Below are positions 39,101 through 52,556 of a stretch of 64,000 bases of DNA, piece after piece. Positions within the stretch are counted from its first letter, which is position 1, and every line of letters starts with the position of its first letter. The DNA lies in assembly GCF_032854445.1 (NCBI RefSeq), contig NC_088303.1:23229265-23293264 (forward strand). Direction: 5' to 3'. The DNA comes from Liolophura sinensis. Lineage: Eukaryota; Mollusca; Polyplacophora; Chitonida; Chitonidae. Both the position numbers and the translations under genes were made by a program. The notes beneath the pieces were generated by a model. That model was not told the origin of the DNA. It was given only the letters and a program-made list of their open reading frames with translations, and ran no database searches.

Positions 39101-42100
39101 ATTTATTTGATTGGTGTTTTACGCCGTACTCAAGAATATTTCACTTATAGAATGGCAGTCAGCATTATGGCGGGGGGAAACCTGGTAAAGCCCAGGGGAA
39201 ACCACGACCACCTTATGGTACAGGATGGTATGTGACTAAGTTTTCACCCAGTCTTGGATGACTCAAACATTTTACATGATAATATATGGTTAAACACTTG
39301 ACCGCTGTACATGTAACTGCTCCTCCACATCCAACAGCCTGTGTAGTAAGCAGAAGTTCTGGGGCCGGTTTGATGAAGCTTACTTAGTGTTAAGTGGCAC
39401 ATAGCTAACGTGGCTCAGTGAGCTTCATGAAACCGACCCCAGAATGTTTAAGTTAAGTATGCACAGGATTCCATGAGTTTTTGGTAAAATGAAAAGTGTC
39501 ATTGCACAGTCATGTTTGCCTGCTTAGGCGGTGTACAGGTTGAGAGTGATGATACAACAAAAAACAGTGTTGCGTTTTGATTTAACATTTTACCATTAAC
39601 TTTGTAATTAGCATGGAATTACATGATTGTGGAAATCCTAGGTTTGGCACGGAGTAACTTTATACCTGTTACTTCAAGTATGTTATCCTGTAGAATTTAT
39701 ATGGCTGATCTAAATAAACTGTTCTTTTTTTTTCAGAATAAAGCTGGAAAATGGAAAGAAATTTCCATTAATCTCAAAAACAGTTTAAAATTTGCCAGTC
39801 AGGAATGTTTTGAGAATGGCCTCATCGATGGAGACACAAAACACAAATATTTCATGTCGGGTATTTAAGACATTTAGTTCACACTGATCATCTTGGTCAG
39901 TCCTCTTAACTTTATAAATGTAATGTATTTAATTGTTGAGAAAGGGCTGGAGTCTCAATTTATACCTCATTCACTTCATTGATTGTATTTTTGCCTTTAA
40001 ATTGTTTGCCTTTTGTAATGAGAAAAAGAGCAATGTATGCCCAGTATCCTGGTGTCAGTATACTGTGAATGGACTGGGTGTCACTGGGCTATTGTTAATA
40101 AATACAGAAAATTTGATTTGATTTGATTAGTGAATATGGATTTTAATCAAAATCTTAGGTATAGCCTCCTTAAGGAGATCGGCATAACAGATCTCACAAC
40201 TGCTCTGCGTCAGTAAGGTGTACATGTAGGTAGTGTGTGAAAGAAAGTTGTATTGACATTGTGATTTTTTGATTATTTTGATTATTTTGATGACAACACA
40301 GTAAAGATTACAGAAGTACATGTAAGCTCAGCTATGTGACAGAGTTGACATCGGCATAACAGATCTCACAACTGCTCTGCGTCAGTAAGGTGTACATGTA
40401 TGTAGTGTGTGAAAGAAAGTTGTATTGACATTGTGATCTTGATTATTTTGATGACAACTCAGTAAAGATTACAGAAGTACATGTAAGCTCAGCTATGTGA
40501 CAGATTTGACTTCTTTGGCATCAGTGAGTCACTGAGATTGTTAGGAAGAAATGATGTTGGTTTTTCTCTTACAGTAACGGAGGAGGAGGTGATCCATGGC
40601 ATTTTGAAATCTGACAGCGATCCATCTCGTTCCTGTTTGTGTTTTATTCGCATCATTGAGGATCTGGACAACAATTTATCAGACAATATAGCCTGGCGCT
40701 TCATTGACATGAATAACTCTGTCATAGACACTGAAGCTCAGCAGCTGCTGCAGACTCTCAGAGATGAAAAAGTGGCGAAAACGGTCAAAGAGAAAAATAT
40801 TCACAAGTAAGTTTGAACCACAATTAGAAGGCCAGTCATGCCAGATTGTATATCCTATTAGCGTGGTTATCGTGTCAGAATTGCCTTTTGCACATTAGTA
40901 TTGCTACTTTGCATCAGTGATTTATACACGTTGATTTAATGGACCGATATTCGTTTTATAAAATTGAGTTTTAAACTTAATATTTATGTTGGAAACTTAA
41001 TATCTTCAGTGAAAAAAATGTTAACAACAATAATAGAGCTAATCTTTCTGAACAGATTAAAAACATTTCTCGTCAATCACAGCATTGTACATGGCCCAAT
41101 TTCCATTACCTTGCCACTGCACATCTACACATTACTGAGGCTCTTAACAATAAACTGGGTCATTATGTATGGAACAGAGATGGTGTCTGGGCTTCCATCC
41201 ATTATCCTAGTAGCATGTAGTGTTTTATTTATTCAGTTAAAAGGTTAGGTTTTCAGATGTATAATGTGGGAAAGAGATCATGCAGTGGTCATGTAAATGG
41301 TATTAAAACCTTTACAAATTACACATTCTAATTTAACCTATGTTTGTGGAGGTGACATCATAGATGGCATTTGTAGGTGTCCCCACATTATGCATTCTTG
41401 GTCAATCAGTAGTAAGATCTAGCTGTGTCACATTGGCATAATTTTGTACAAGTGCCATATCAGCACAAATAAGAAATTCTATTCAGATCAGAATTTAGAA
41501 GGTTATTCAGTTGGGACAACAAAGTAAGGCAAGAAATCTATTGAAGCAAAGATCTTATTATACACTTTTACTATTGTTTGTTTGTTTGTTTGATTGGTGA
41601 GAAGAATATTTCACTTTTACGACGGTGGCCAGCATTATGGTGGGAGGAAACCGGGCAGAGCCCAGGGGAAACCCACAGCCATCCACAGGTTGCTGGAAGA
41701 CCTTCCCACATACGGCTGGAGAGGAAGCCAGCATGAGCTGGACTTGAACTCACAGCGACTGCGTTGGTGAGAGACTCCTGGGTCATTACGCTGCGCTAGC
41801 GCGCTAACCAACTGAGCCACGGAGGCCCCCTTCTTCTTCTACTATTGTGTCTGTGAAATAAACAACCTCACTTAGAAGGAAGCCTAATGTAATGTGAATG
41901 CCTTTCAAATTGGGCAAAAACTAAATATGGAACTGAGAAGGTTAAGCTAAACAAATTAAGCCATTTTCTCAGGGAAAATAAAGCAGAAAAAGTATATTTA
42001 GAAGAGAACTGCAGTATTAAACAAACAGTGCTTAACGGTGAAAAGAAAATGTGTAAAGGTGTAATAAAAATATTATTTGAATCAGAGAAAATAAAGACGT

Positions 42101-45100
42101 TACTCTTCAAAATAATTTGCTTTATTAATTGTATTTGTTTAAAATGTGCCAAATTTATGTTACATGGATGTTAACAGAAATATATAGACACTGGTGCAAT
42201 ACAACATATAATTTAGCTCATTTTGTAAAATATATTTTAACTCAGTTGGGACTCCCAATTGGTCAGTAAATTTTTTTTTAACTCAGTTTATTAAAAAAAA
42301 AATTTTGAGTTTCGGTTTGTAAGAATTGGACTTCTATGAATATCTGTACATGCTAATACTAAAGGCCACCCTGCCTTTAATGATACTATCAGGACAGGCT
42401 AAGAAGCAGTAGCAATGCTATCTTATGTATATATTATAATTTTGATCTGTGCACAGAGTAAGATGGAGTTCAGGAGAGGGCATTGGCAAGGAAAAGCACC
42501 AGGAATATTTGAGTGCATTTTGTGAGCAGTTCTACTGTGGTGTTACATCTATGATCGACAAAGCAATGAAGGAAGAAAACTTTGCTATGGCCAATGACTT
42601 GGTGGTAGAAGTTCTTCAGCATGCTCTAATGGCTGCCAGCAGGTGTGACGTGTTTCATGGACGAGAGGACATCATGACAAAGGTTCAGGAACATGTGACC
42701 AGCTCTTCTGCCTCTCCATTGGTCATTTATGGAGATTCAGGTTGTGGCAAAACATCAGTCATGGCAAAGGTTGCGAGCCTGGTGAGTTGATATCTGTTAC
42801 ACTAGAACATCACAAAGGTCGTGCCATATTAGTTGTTGGGTCTGGTTTACACATCAAGCTTAACGTACTTAAAATGAAAATTTTTGGATTTATAATTTAT
42901 TTTGTGTTTTTACATTTACTGCTACGGTTTAGTACATTTACTACTAATCAAATAGCTTTGATTTTAAAGCTACATTGCAAAGGTTTTTAACATGAAACTA
43001 TAAATTGTCAGAATGAAAAGTTGGTATTAAAATGTGTTACATCGTTGTATATTTTGTATTCGTGTATGCAGTTTGTAGCTAATGTTTGGCCAGAAATAAT
43101 CTGCACATATCTGAATAGATTATAATTTGTTCAAAGTGTCAAGGCTTGTTTCCATTTGAATTTAGTTTACTTTATTCATCTCACCATCAATTATGCTGGG
43201 TCACATTTTTTAAATTATGAATGACAGGAATCACCAACTCTAAAAGTAAAGGGAGATAAGCAGTGGACATTTTTAGCACAAGGTTACACCGGACAGTTGG
43301 AAACACTTAGATTAATAATACTTCATAAATTTTTTTCACACAGAATACTTCCACAATTGTCTATGACAAAAAGGAGAATCTTGGTGACAGCTTTTGTGAA
43401 AATTTACAGTATGGAGTTCACCCTTAAAATCTTCTGTAAAGTCAATAATCTGATGTAGCCAGAAGTTGTCAAAAACAACTATAGACAACACACAGTGCCA
43501 TATTACAGCTGAGTGCTGCATTGAATTTAAAGTATTTGTTATGGTTTCAGTAAACGTGTACACAAATGGGATTTGTAAGTAATGGTAGCTGATGTGATTA
43601 GCGTGCTGCTGCAGAGCAAGGACCCAGGAATCTCCCACCAATGCGGTCACTGCTAGTTTATGTCTAGCCCATGCTGGCTTCCTCAGTGGCCGTACGTGGG
43701 AAGGTATGTGCCAGGAATCTGCGGATGATTGTGGGTTTCCCACCGACTATGCCCTGTTTCTCCCAATCATGATGCTAGCGGCCTTTGTATAAGTAAAAAT
43801 ATTCTTGAGTGCAGTGTAAAACACCAGTCAAATAAATAAATGTGAGTAATGGTGACCATCATTTGGTATCATCACTGCTACCTACCATAAATTGCAAGTG
43901 TGTATTGTTTTCTGTTTACACAGATACCCAAGTGGTTTGACCCAGGACGTACCCCAGTTGTGGTCCTACGATTTTTAGGCACATCCCCAAGGAGCAGCAC
44001 CATTCGCAAGGTTCTCTTCAGTATATGCCGACAAATAGCTGCCAACTATCAACAAGATCTTTCATCTGAGGTACCGTGGGAGTTAAATGAACTTTTGACT
44101 TTCTTTAACAAACAACTGGAGAGGATCCCAAAATCCAAGCCCCTGGTTCTTATCCTGGACTCCTTAGATCAGCTCTCCGCAGAGAACTTTGCTCATAAAC
44201 TTAACTGGTTACCCAAGGATCTTCCTTCACAAGTAACTGTCATAGTTTCCACCTTGCCGCAGCATTTTGGTATACTGAAGCGGCTACAAGACGTGCTCAT
44301 TGACAAGTGTTTCCTACACGTACCGTCCCTAGGGGAAGACCTAAGCCTTCAGGTGTTGCAGTCTTGGCTGACAGCCAAGGGCAAGTCTCTAACTCAGGAG
44401 CAATTAGCATTGGTCCAGACAGCGTGTGAAAAATGCAGCCTTCCTCTTTACGTCAAACTGCTGTATGAGAAAGTGATTCTGTGGCGGTCTTACACAAAGG
44501 ATCCAAGTGAGCTAGCCCTTCATTACACACTTCAAGAAAGCATCAAGAGTTTGTTTGAAAGGTTGGAGGGGAAACATGGTGAACTCCTGGTACGCCATTC
44601 CCTGTCCTACCTAACAGCGTCTCAGAATGGCCTTAGTGAAGTGGAACTGGAAGACTTGCTCTCATTGGACGATGATGTACTGAATGATGTTTATCAATAC
44701 CATGTCCCACCCATTCGGAGAATCCCTCCTCTAATTTGGGTAAGAATTCGGCACGACATTGCTGCATACCTGGTTGACAAAGAAGCAGATGAGACTAGGG
44801 TGTCTTTCTGGTATCACAGACAGTTCATTGAGGCTGCTAGGGAACGCTATCTCCATGACAACTCATTTGCACAAAAAATACACTCAGCAATAGCAGAGTA
44901 TTTCACTGGTCTGTGGCATGGCGTTGCTAAGCCATTCTTTTATAACAAGGCACAACAGGAGAAACTTGGCTTGTTGGAATCGGGATCATCAGCTGACAGG
45001 AAAGTTGCAGCTCAGCCTTTGACCTTTAGCAATGATGGTGGAAATGAGAAGCGATATAACAAGAGAAAACTCAACCAGTTGCCATACCACCTGGCAATGG

Positions 45101-47733
45101 CTGGACGTGATGAGGACCTCAAACACATGTGTCTGTTTAGTTATCAATGGCTTCACACTAAACTTGTATCTACCTCAATACAACAGGTTCTGGATGACTT
45201 CAAACCATTGGAGAAAGACTCTGAAGTTGCTCTGTTACAGAAAGCTCTCAGCATGTCACAGGTCACCCTGAACACACTGCCAAGTTCTTTAGCATTGGAG
45301 ATAAGTGGACGTCTCTTGCCATACATTGCCACGGACAAGTTTAATACAAAGAGTTCATGTCTGTATGCGTTGTTGAGGGAGTGCTTTGATCAGGGTCCTG
45401 GTCAATTGCATTTGGTGCCAAGACAACAGTGTTTCACCTCTCCTGGGGGACCAATGAAATACCAGTTTGAGCACCCACAAATCCCCGTTGGTACCACCAA
45501 TGTGGCGTTATCTCCAGACTCTCAGCACCTGTTCACCCTGACCAATACCAATGACCTTCTAATGTGGGATTTGGATACTGGAGAAATTGAAAAACAGCAG
45601 CAGTTACTTCCCCTTTCAGAAGGTAAACTTAATGTAATGAAGCTCATGCTGGACCAGAAGAACCTTGTGGTTGGATCAGTGTTTCAGAAGGAAACAAACA
45701 CAAATCCTTTGGTTATCATAGATTCAGTAACGGGTGACGTGGTTGAGTCCTTAAAACTAGGCACGATTTCCCTCCCTTTAGGTTTCACGGACAGTCTTAA
45801 CTTTGGAGTGACTGAGGACAAAGTTTTACAGATTATTACAGCACAATATGTTTGTTGTTTTGCCCGCAACACCGGCTTACTCCTTAAGCAGATTCCTCTG
45901 AAGTGCAATGAGTCATTTGTGTTTTCAGACAGACAATGTGCCATCTTCCACATTCAACAAAGCAACGTATATGAAATGTACAATCTGGACACTTTGGAGA
46001 AACGTGGGGAAGTAGTTTGTAAGAATACACCACTCAGACTGTGCACAAGCAAGCTTGCACACCAAGCATTTATTGCCTTTAAGAACAGTTCCTCTGTTCA
46101 AGTTGTTAATTTAGACCCAAAAGATGGAGATATTGGGAAAACAGTGCTAATGATTGACCATGGTAAACACACAACAGGCCTGTTGAATGACATGGTTATA
46201 TCCCAAGACGAGCAGTACCTTTTGCTAATGACCAAAGATGGAATTACCCTTTGGAACCTGGCGTTCATGAAATTCTTCAGGTTCTTTCCCATTCCCGATG
46301 ATATCAGACCAAACCGAAATGTCCTTGGTTTTACATCCCTTCTGAGTCCAGACTCCGAAATTCTATTATCCACGTATGAAGAGCATTTATTACTATGGAG
46401 GGTTAAGTCTGGCCAGCTACTGAGAGTGATTCTAGCAGATAAGTCTCAACTCATCTCCTTGACTATAACTAATGACGGCAAATATGCAGTGACCACTTCA
46501 AAAAACAATAACAGCATCAAGGTGTGGAAACTGAGTAGTTTTGATGAGCAAACTTTTGAGCCTTTAGCAATGTCATCATCGTGCAGGTATTTAGACTTGT
46601 CACGGGATGGGGAGTTAATGGTTGCCAGGAGCAACCAACCATATGATGTTGCTGTGGTGTCTGTCCAACAGGGCCAGATAATTTCACGGCCGTCCAAGGA
46701 CTTTGATGTCCTGTCGCCATCTATGTCCCCTGATGGAAAGTCAATAGTCCTACGAGAGTACACCTCAGAAGAAGCTGTGAAAGTATGGGACGCTGGTACT
46801 GGCTCCCTGACAGCCAGAATTCCTGTGTCCAGCATTCAGTTAAAACTCGTTTCCATCAGTGCGGATGGTACAAAGGTTGCCACTGTGTCTGAGTCAGAAA
46901 TAACAGCAGAGGTGAATGCAAAAGTTTGGTCTGCAAGGGATGGAAAAATCCTTCATACTTTGCAGCTTCAGAGAGGTTTTGTCAATCAGGTGCATTTTGT
47001 GCTTGATGACAGCAGTTTGGTGTTTAGCAAGCAGATGGCAGACAGCCAAGATGTACAGCTTCTAGAAGTGGCAGTCTATGACTGTCAGTCTGGCAACAAA
47101 GTCCTGTCATTCCCAAATGTGAAAAGAGAAACTTTGCATATATTCCATGATGACAGTACAAAGGTTCTGGTGGTTAGAAGCACAGCAAGTTCTCCAGGCA
47201 TACAGACGGAAGAACTTGTCTTGTTGAGTCTAGTGACAGGGGAGATAATTGTAACCTGTCCTGACACTCCTGTGAGGCGGCTTTCCATTTGTGGGAATGG
47301 AACAAGAGGCATTGATGCTGGAAAGTATATATTTGACCTTGTTGAAGGTCGGCGTCTGTTCACATTTGAAGAAGAGGTCACCAAGCGTTTTCACAATCCA
47401 CAGTTGAGCTGGGAAGGAACACATGCTGTATGGATCAGCCTGGAACCAGGTATTTTTAAGCTAGGACATGTTCCTTCGCGGCAGATCCTAGCCATCTGTC
47501 CAGTACACAGCATTCTCATGGCGCTCTTCATCACACGTAACAATACTGTAGCTGTTGGGTGTGAAGATGGTAGACTAATGCTGCTGCAATTGTGTGAATC
47601 GTCAGAAGATGGAATCGAGTTGTTTGAACAAGCTTTAGAAAGACAGCGTGTGATTCTGGGCAAAAATCCGAACAAAACTGTTAATCCCCTGGTATCTCAG
47701 AAGACCCAATCAGGCTTTTGTTATCTGGTGTAG
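36121..47733 (+). CDS. NWD1: NACHT and WD-repeat protein 1 (STAND ATPase), complete
   Basis: Coding exons are 36121-36220, 36611-36699, 37788-37904, 38856-39053, 39737-39860, 40575-40806, 42457-42781 and 43924-47733; the phases join into 1664 aa plus TAG. TAG at 36112 is in frame just upstream of the ATG, fixing the start. Domains: a DUF4062-type N-terminus (RIFISSTFTDT, residues ~24-35, then DFQIVDMRWGV), a NACHT ATPase with P-loop GDSGCGKT (379-386) and Walker-B-like LVLILDSLDQL (~469-479), then a winged/helical linker (GLSEVELEDLLSLDDDVL) and WD-type beta-propeller repeats from about residue 905. The linker and PPLIWVRIRHD and RKVAAQP segments match human NWD1 better than NWD2. Mammalian NWD1 has been linked to androgen-receptor levels and purinosome assembly; its role here is unknown. 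The protein ends CYLV, a possible CaaX prenylation box. Most of the protein sits in one 3.8-kb exon. Confidence 0.93.
36955..37390. repeat. Minisatellite, about 54 bp unit, about 7 copies (NWD1 intron 2)
   Basis: Units of ACAGTGTAGTCTGAGCAGCT, GAAGTCTGTAGCATATGACA, ACATAGAGTTCAT; the central four are almost identical and the edges are diverged. Confidence 0.9.
38617..38702 (+). repeat. Segment duplicated in NWD1 introns 3 and 6 (copy 1)
   Basis: About 85 bp beginning TTTTCAGATGTATAATGTGG is nearly identical to 41249-41336 in intron 6. The flanks differ and no terminal repeats were seen. Confidence 0.8.
39095..39215 (-). repeat. SINE-A 3' part (NWD1 intron 4)
   Basis: On the minus strand it shows the tail and central domain (complement of TTGATTGGTGTTTTACGCCG). 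It is antisense to NWD1 and starts about 40 bp after exon 4. Confidence 0.85.
40178..40511. repeat. Tandem duplication, about 172 bp x 2 (NWD1 intron 5)
   Basis: ATCGGCATAACAGATCTCAC begins both copies, at 40179 and about 40351. Only a few differences separate them, so the duplication is recent. The second copy ends about 65 bp before exon 6. Confidence 0.9.
41249..41336 (+). repeat. Segment duplicated in NWD1 introns 3 and 6 (copy 2)
   Basis: Matches 38617-38702 (GGGAAAGAGATCATGCAGTG, CCTTTACAAATTACA) with small differences. It may be a dispersed repeat fragment or a local copy. Confidence 0.8.
41570..41830 (-). repeat. Full-length SINE-A (NWD1 intron 6)
   Basis: On the minus strand it runs from GGCCTCCGTGGCTCAGTTGG (A-box-like) and the B-box-like GAGTTCAAGTCCAGC to a CAAACAAACAA tail. 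The part just before the tail is shortened. It is otherwise close to consensus. Confidence 0.93.
43585..43840 (+). repeat. SINE-A copy (NWD1 intron 7)
   Basis: The head is diverged; the segments CCACCAATGCGGTCACTGC and GGCCGTACGTGGGAAGGTAT and the tail GTCAAATAAATAAATG are clear. It ends about 85 bp before the giant last exon. Confidence 0.85.
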
Positions 47734-47959
47734 CCAGAGTTAATACATGTCTGATTTGACAGGCTGCATAATTCCATACGCTTTTCAAGACGTATATTAT
47801 TCAAGACCAAGCATTCCATTCATCTCCATTTGACCATATAATAGGTTTCACGCTTATTTATCTGGGAATTTACTGTATGTAGTACATCAAGTTTTCTTGG
47901 ATGGAAAAGTGAACTCGTAATTTATGTGCCATTTTGTTTTAGGTCTTTACTTGTGTATT

Positions 47960-48290
47960 GGTCTGTGGCAGCTTTGCTAGCTTCAAATACTGGTCTGTGG
48001 CATCCTACTGCTGGTTTACTGGTCGTGGCATCCAAATGCTGGTTTACTGGTTTTTGGTAGTCTTGCTGGCCTTGGGGTATAGCTATATTAGCCTTCCTGG
48101 TTTGCTGGTCTGTGGCATCCTCACTGGTTTACTGGTCTATGACATCCTTGATGGTTTACAGGTCTGTACGTGGCAGCCTTGCTGGTTTGCTGGTCTGTGG
48201 CAGCCTTACTGGTTTGCTGGTCTGTGGCAGCCTTGCTGGATTGATTGTCTGTGGAAGCCTTGTTGGATTACTGGCCTGTGACAATCTTGT
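47960..48290. repeat. Degenerate tandem repeat, about 27 bp unit, in the NWD1 3' flank
   Basis: Units of TTTGCTGGTCTGTGGCAGCC and TTGCTGG repeat about ten times, decaying to the left. It lies about 225 bp after the NWD1 stop, probably within the 3' UTR. Confidence 0.8.
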
Positions 48291-49038
48291 TTCTGTAGTA
48301 CAATTAATTTACATGTTTGAGTACATTGGTATCCAAGTAACAAGTATTTGCTTCAGAATCTGTAATGTTGTTTTAAAGATACATAGATTGACAATGCACA
48401 TTTTGATATTTAAATACATGTAGTAACACATGGTAAAACTATATTTATATTTACGGAAAGTGTGTAAAGTTAGGGCAGATGGATGTATGTCTTCTTCACA
48501 TATATGTAGCCCAAGTATATATTTATCAACTGTGTGGCATCCTTAAATGGTATAGCATGTTGAGAGTTTAGCAGAATGTGTCCTCTTATACAATTTCTTA
48601 TACAACATATACATTTATGTATGCATCTGCCGAGGGAGATTCTCTTCATATTTATGTATTTCATATTGTAAATTATTGTATTGCCATGTGTTCAGGTTTA
48701 TGAAACACCTCCACCCTGCCAAAAAATCACTTTGTAACAGAAAGGACATTTTTTAATGTATGTAGACATACATTTTTTGTGTAAAAAAGTTAAATTCGGC
48801 ACTTAACGAAGACAACTCATTGTGCACCAGTTATTTTGTTTATGGAATGTTCAGAAGCATGATTATTTACATTTCTATTTTTACAATTTTTTTTGATTAT
48901 TTGCTCAATACAAAAACAGAAAGGCATTTGTGAATGTTTATTTTGTACACATATATTGTAACTTTGTATATACTTTCTCAGTAGACTCAATTTGTATATT
49001 TTTCAAGATGTATACTTAAGCTGTGATATTTTAATGTG

Positions 49039-49044
49039 ATTAAA
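49039..49044 (+). terminator. NWD1: Candidate poly(A) signal of NWD1
   Basis: ATTAAA about 1.3 kb after the stop. AATAAA at about 49341 and 49705 are alternatives; nothing in the sequence decides among them. Confidence 0.3.
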
Positions 49045-50594
49045 CTTCAAGACTGACAGTTAAAACCAGTGATTTTATTATCCAGGGTAACACTTGAACA
49101 CACAACTTCTGTTGTATGTCAGTGAAATATTCTGCCACTGTGAAACTGGACAAGTGGTGAAGCAGTGGGTCAAAATCTGAAGTTTTGAGTGCATTCAAGT
49201 CCTACTAAAGTCACTGATTTCAATTTCAGTGTTGGCAGTAAGTTGTACATCTTATATCAAAAGTGATGCTTTTCTTGATGTGTATAAGATTTATACACAG
49301 CTGTACAGTTGTTCATTTATAGAAAGGTGGTCATGAAAAAATAAAATCAAACTTCACAAATTTTTTGTCCAGTTATCCTGAATAAATACATTTATTCTGG
49401 TTATGTAGGCAATTTTCACAAATTAAGTTCTCATACAATTGACAGACCAAAGGCCATACCTTTGAGTTATCCTTTTATTAACCAGTTATCATGAAGCATG
49501 ATAAAAATAGCTCCGCCCATTGGTCTGTTGACCATAAAGTAACATCGCTCTTGTACATTTAAGTGGAGGATTTAATCCAGGATTAAGAGAACTTACAACA
49601 CCAATTCTGACAACAGTTGCTCGCCTGAATGTTAACCTTGGGCAAACTTGCACCTTGGAAACCACGCAATCATGGCAAACATGTAATGTTGTAACAGTCT
49701 ACAATAAACACATGTTTTTGTTATGTTGATAAGACTTTAATCTACCTTTAACCATAGAGAGCTGTAATATTGCATAATGATTGGGTAATAATAGACCAGC
49801 CCGGGACTACACTGTATCACTTCCTCCTGCCTTGAAAATACAGATGTCAAAGTTGTACCTGTGTGCCCTCTTAAATACTTATCCAGCCATGTTATAAGGT
49901 GTGACAACAAAACATTACATGTACCTTAGTCAAACCTCAAGAACCTTTTGGAGAGGACACAACTGTAGCACCCATTTTGGACTCTCAGATTGGAATCCAC
50001 ACAACTGTAGCACTCACCATGTAATTAACAAACTTGCACCTTTTGGAGACCACACAACTGTTCATGGAAAAATGCTTTTGCATATAGGTCTATGAACACA
50101 TTCACTGATTAGACCTTGAAGGGAACTACATGTATATCCAGCAAATAATAAGGATGTGATGTCACTAACACCCTATGGGTCACCATGGACCACCATAGAA
50201 TCTGATGTTTTGAAACAATTTGGCTCGGTTGGAAAAATTTACAAAAAAGTAAACTGAACAGTGTTTAAAGGTCTGTCTCCTTGTATATACTTAATATTAG
50301 TGTTTCCTTGACCTTTATTAAACGTGTTGCCATAGCAGTTACAACCACTGAAGCTGCAAATGCTTTGCGACAGGGCTCACCTAAAATCTAGCCACCTTGG
50401 ACAAAATTTACCATACTGGTGTAAAGAGATGGCGTCTTCAGCTGAATGATAGGATCACCATGGTGATCACTGTGTGGGTTGGTATGGTACCCAGCCCTGT
50501 GCCCCCTCCACACGCACACATTTTTTCAGTCAAATCTATGCATAAAATGAGGATAAAATATTTGGTTTGTGTCACTAAAGGCGGAAGTTTCATA

Positions 50595-50700
50595 AAACTG
50601 TGCAAATAATTTCTCTGCACTCAATTATGTCAACACTTCTCTCAGAATGTTTCAAAATATTGGTTGAACAGGCAGTTAGAAAGGGTGAAGAATTAGTGTA
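50595..50700 (+). mobile_element. Remnant of the MITE family seen at 8172-8392
   Basis: AATTTCTCTGCACTCAATTA, CTCAGAATGTTTCAAAATA and GGTGAAGAATTAG match the right half of the element; the left end was not found. Confidence 0.5.
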
Positions 50701-51614
50701 TGCGAAGTAATAGAAGGCTTGCATATAGGCCTATTACAGTCATCACATGACATGTACAAAACATTATACCCCTTGATGTACTCATTGATCTATAAATCCA
50801 TGATACATTGGCACTGTGCCTCAATCTTCTGAACATTTTAATTCAATTCCTTCCAAGCTAATACACAATTTGAATCAGATTCAATACACACAGTGAACTC
50901 TATTATACATACTGAATATAATAAGGGAATATAGTATGTGGATATGTATACTTCAACAAAAATAAAATATATTCTATACATCAGGTAATGGAAACACCAA
51001 GTAAAACCACAAGTTTTGGCACATCTAAAAAATTAGCAAGTGAAAATTATGGCATCCCTTCTTTGGATGATTAATAAAGCTTTGCACATAATCAGCTGGC
51101 ATTTTTGACAATTTAAAAAAGAAACCAACAGGGATATCCTAGGATGGGGCTGATTTGTTCAGTTCATGTATAAGAACATTTTGACACGGATATAAAATCA
51201 AACATAAACAGAAATAAATAGCTTAAATAGCTTAATAAAGTCAAACAGAATATATACATGCCAAAAGTAGCCTACATGTTGTACATGTAGGCCTATACTA
51301 AAACCTTTAGGGAATTTTCCACTCTCACAAATGACACATACTTCACTGTTTTTCTTTTTTCAAAAGTCAGCTGTTACAGGAATATAGCCTACATACATGT
51401 CTAATAGAACACTATATTATGGTTACAATTCTTGTTGAGCTGCCTCATAAAATACATGGCACATGTACATGTAGCCATCTGCTAAGGTCAACATGTTATT
51501 GGCTACCTGAACATGTTATAAAAACTGTATGTATAATATATATAAAATATGTGAAATACATGCTTAAAATACGAACAGAAGATTCAACTGGAACATAGGA
51601 CAATTAGATACATT

Positions 51615-51815
51615 AACAATATGTCCATGTAAAACAATTAGAAACATTAACAACATGCTCATGTAGAACAATGAAACATTAACAACATGCTCATGTAGAA
51701 CAATGAAACATTAACAACATGTCCATGTAGAACAATTAGAAACATTAACAACCATCCATGTAGAACAATTAAACACATTAACAACATGTCCATGTAGAAC
51801 AATTTAAAACATAAA
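51615..51815. repeat. Tandem repeat, about 33 bp unit, about 6 copies
   Basis: AACATTAACAACATGTCCAT followed by GTAGAACAATTAGA repeats with small length changes. Confidence 0.85.
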
Positions 51816-52439
51816 GATAGTACATGTGAATGTGAGCAGATATGTGTGGAACAATGAAACACGTTTTAGGAACAATGTGTCCAAGTAGAATGATTATAAA
51901 CATTAAAAAAGTTTTCAACACTATGCTTCAAGATGTACAACTTTAGATTATTGCATAATATTTTAGGAAGTAATTAAATCTTAAAACTAATGACAAGTTT
52001 TTTCAGATGTACATGTAATAACAAATTATCATGCAATAAATCATTTCAATGACTTGATCTTTGCTTGTTTTGTTTTTTTTCCTTTTTACCATTTTAATAA
52101 AATTTTACATTTACTGAGAAATTTCACTGGAAATGACAAGAGATTTTCCAGAGAAAAATAGAAGAATTTGATTTACGCCCTTTTAGGAGTGGGTAAGATT
52201 ACGTGAAACAACCATATTTCTGAACATGACCTAACAACTCAGTTCTTAATTGATTTCCATGTGCATCTAAGATGAACGATAAAAATATCCACATAATGTT
52301 ATCTGAGGAAAGAAATACAATTTGATGTTTTTCATATTTCCCTTTCATGTAATAGCTGCATTCATGCGGTTATTAGTAAATGCTACAATTTTTCAACATT
52401 TTTTCAGAGGAATTTATGCAAACAATCATTACAAAAATG

Positions 52440-52556
52440 ATGCAAGCTTCCTAACTGTGCAAGTTATTTCTCTACACTCCATAGTTCTCCCAAAATGTTT
52501 CAACCCAATGCTGGTGGCAGAGGTGGTAGGAATGGTTGAAGAATTAGGTACTGGTA
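52440..52556 (+). mobile_element. Remnant of the MITE family seen at 8172-8392
   Basis: TTATTTCTCTACACTCCATA, AAAATGTTTCAACCCAATGC, TGGTTGAAGAATTAGG match the right half of the element. The left end was not recognised. Confidence 0.5.
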
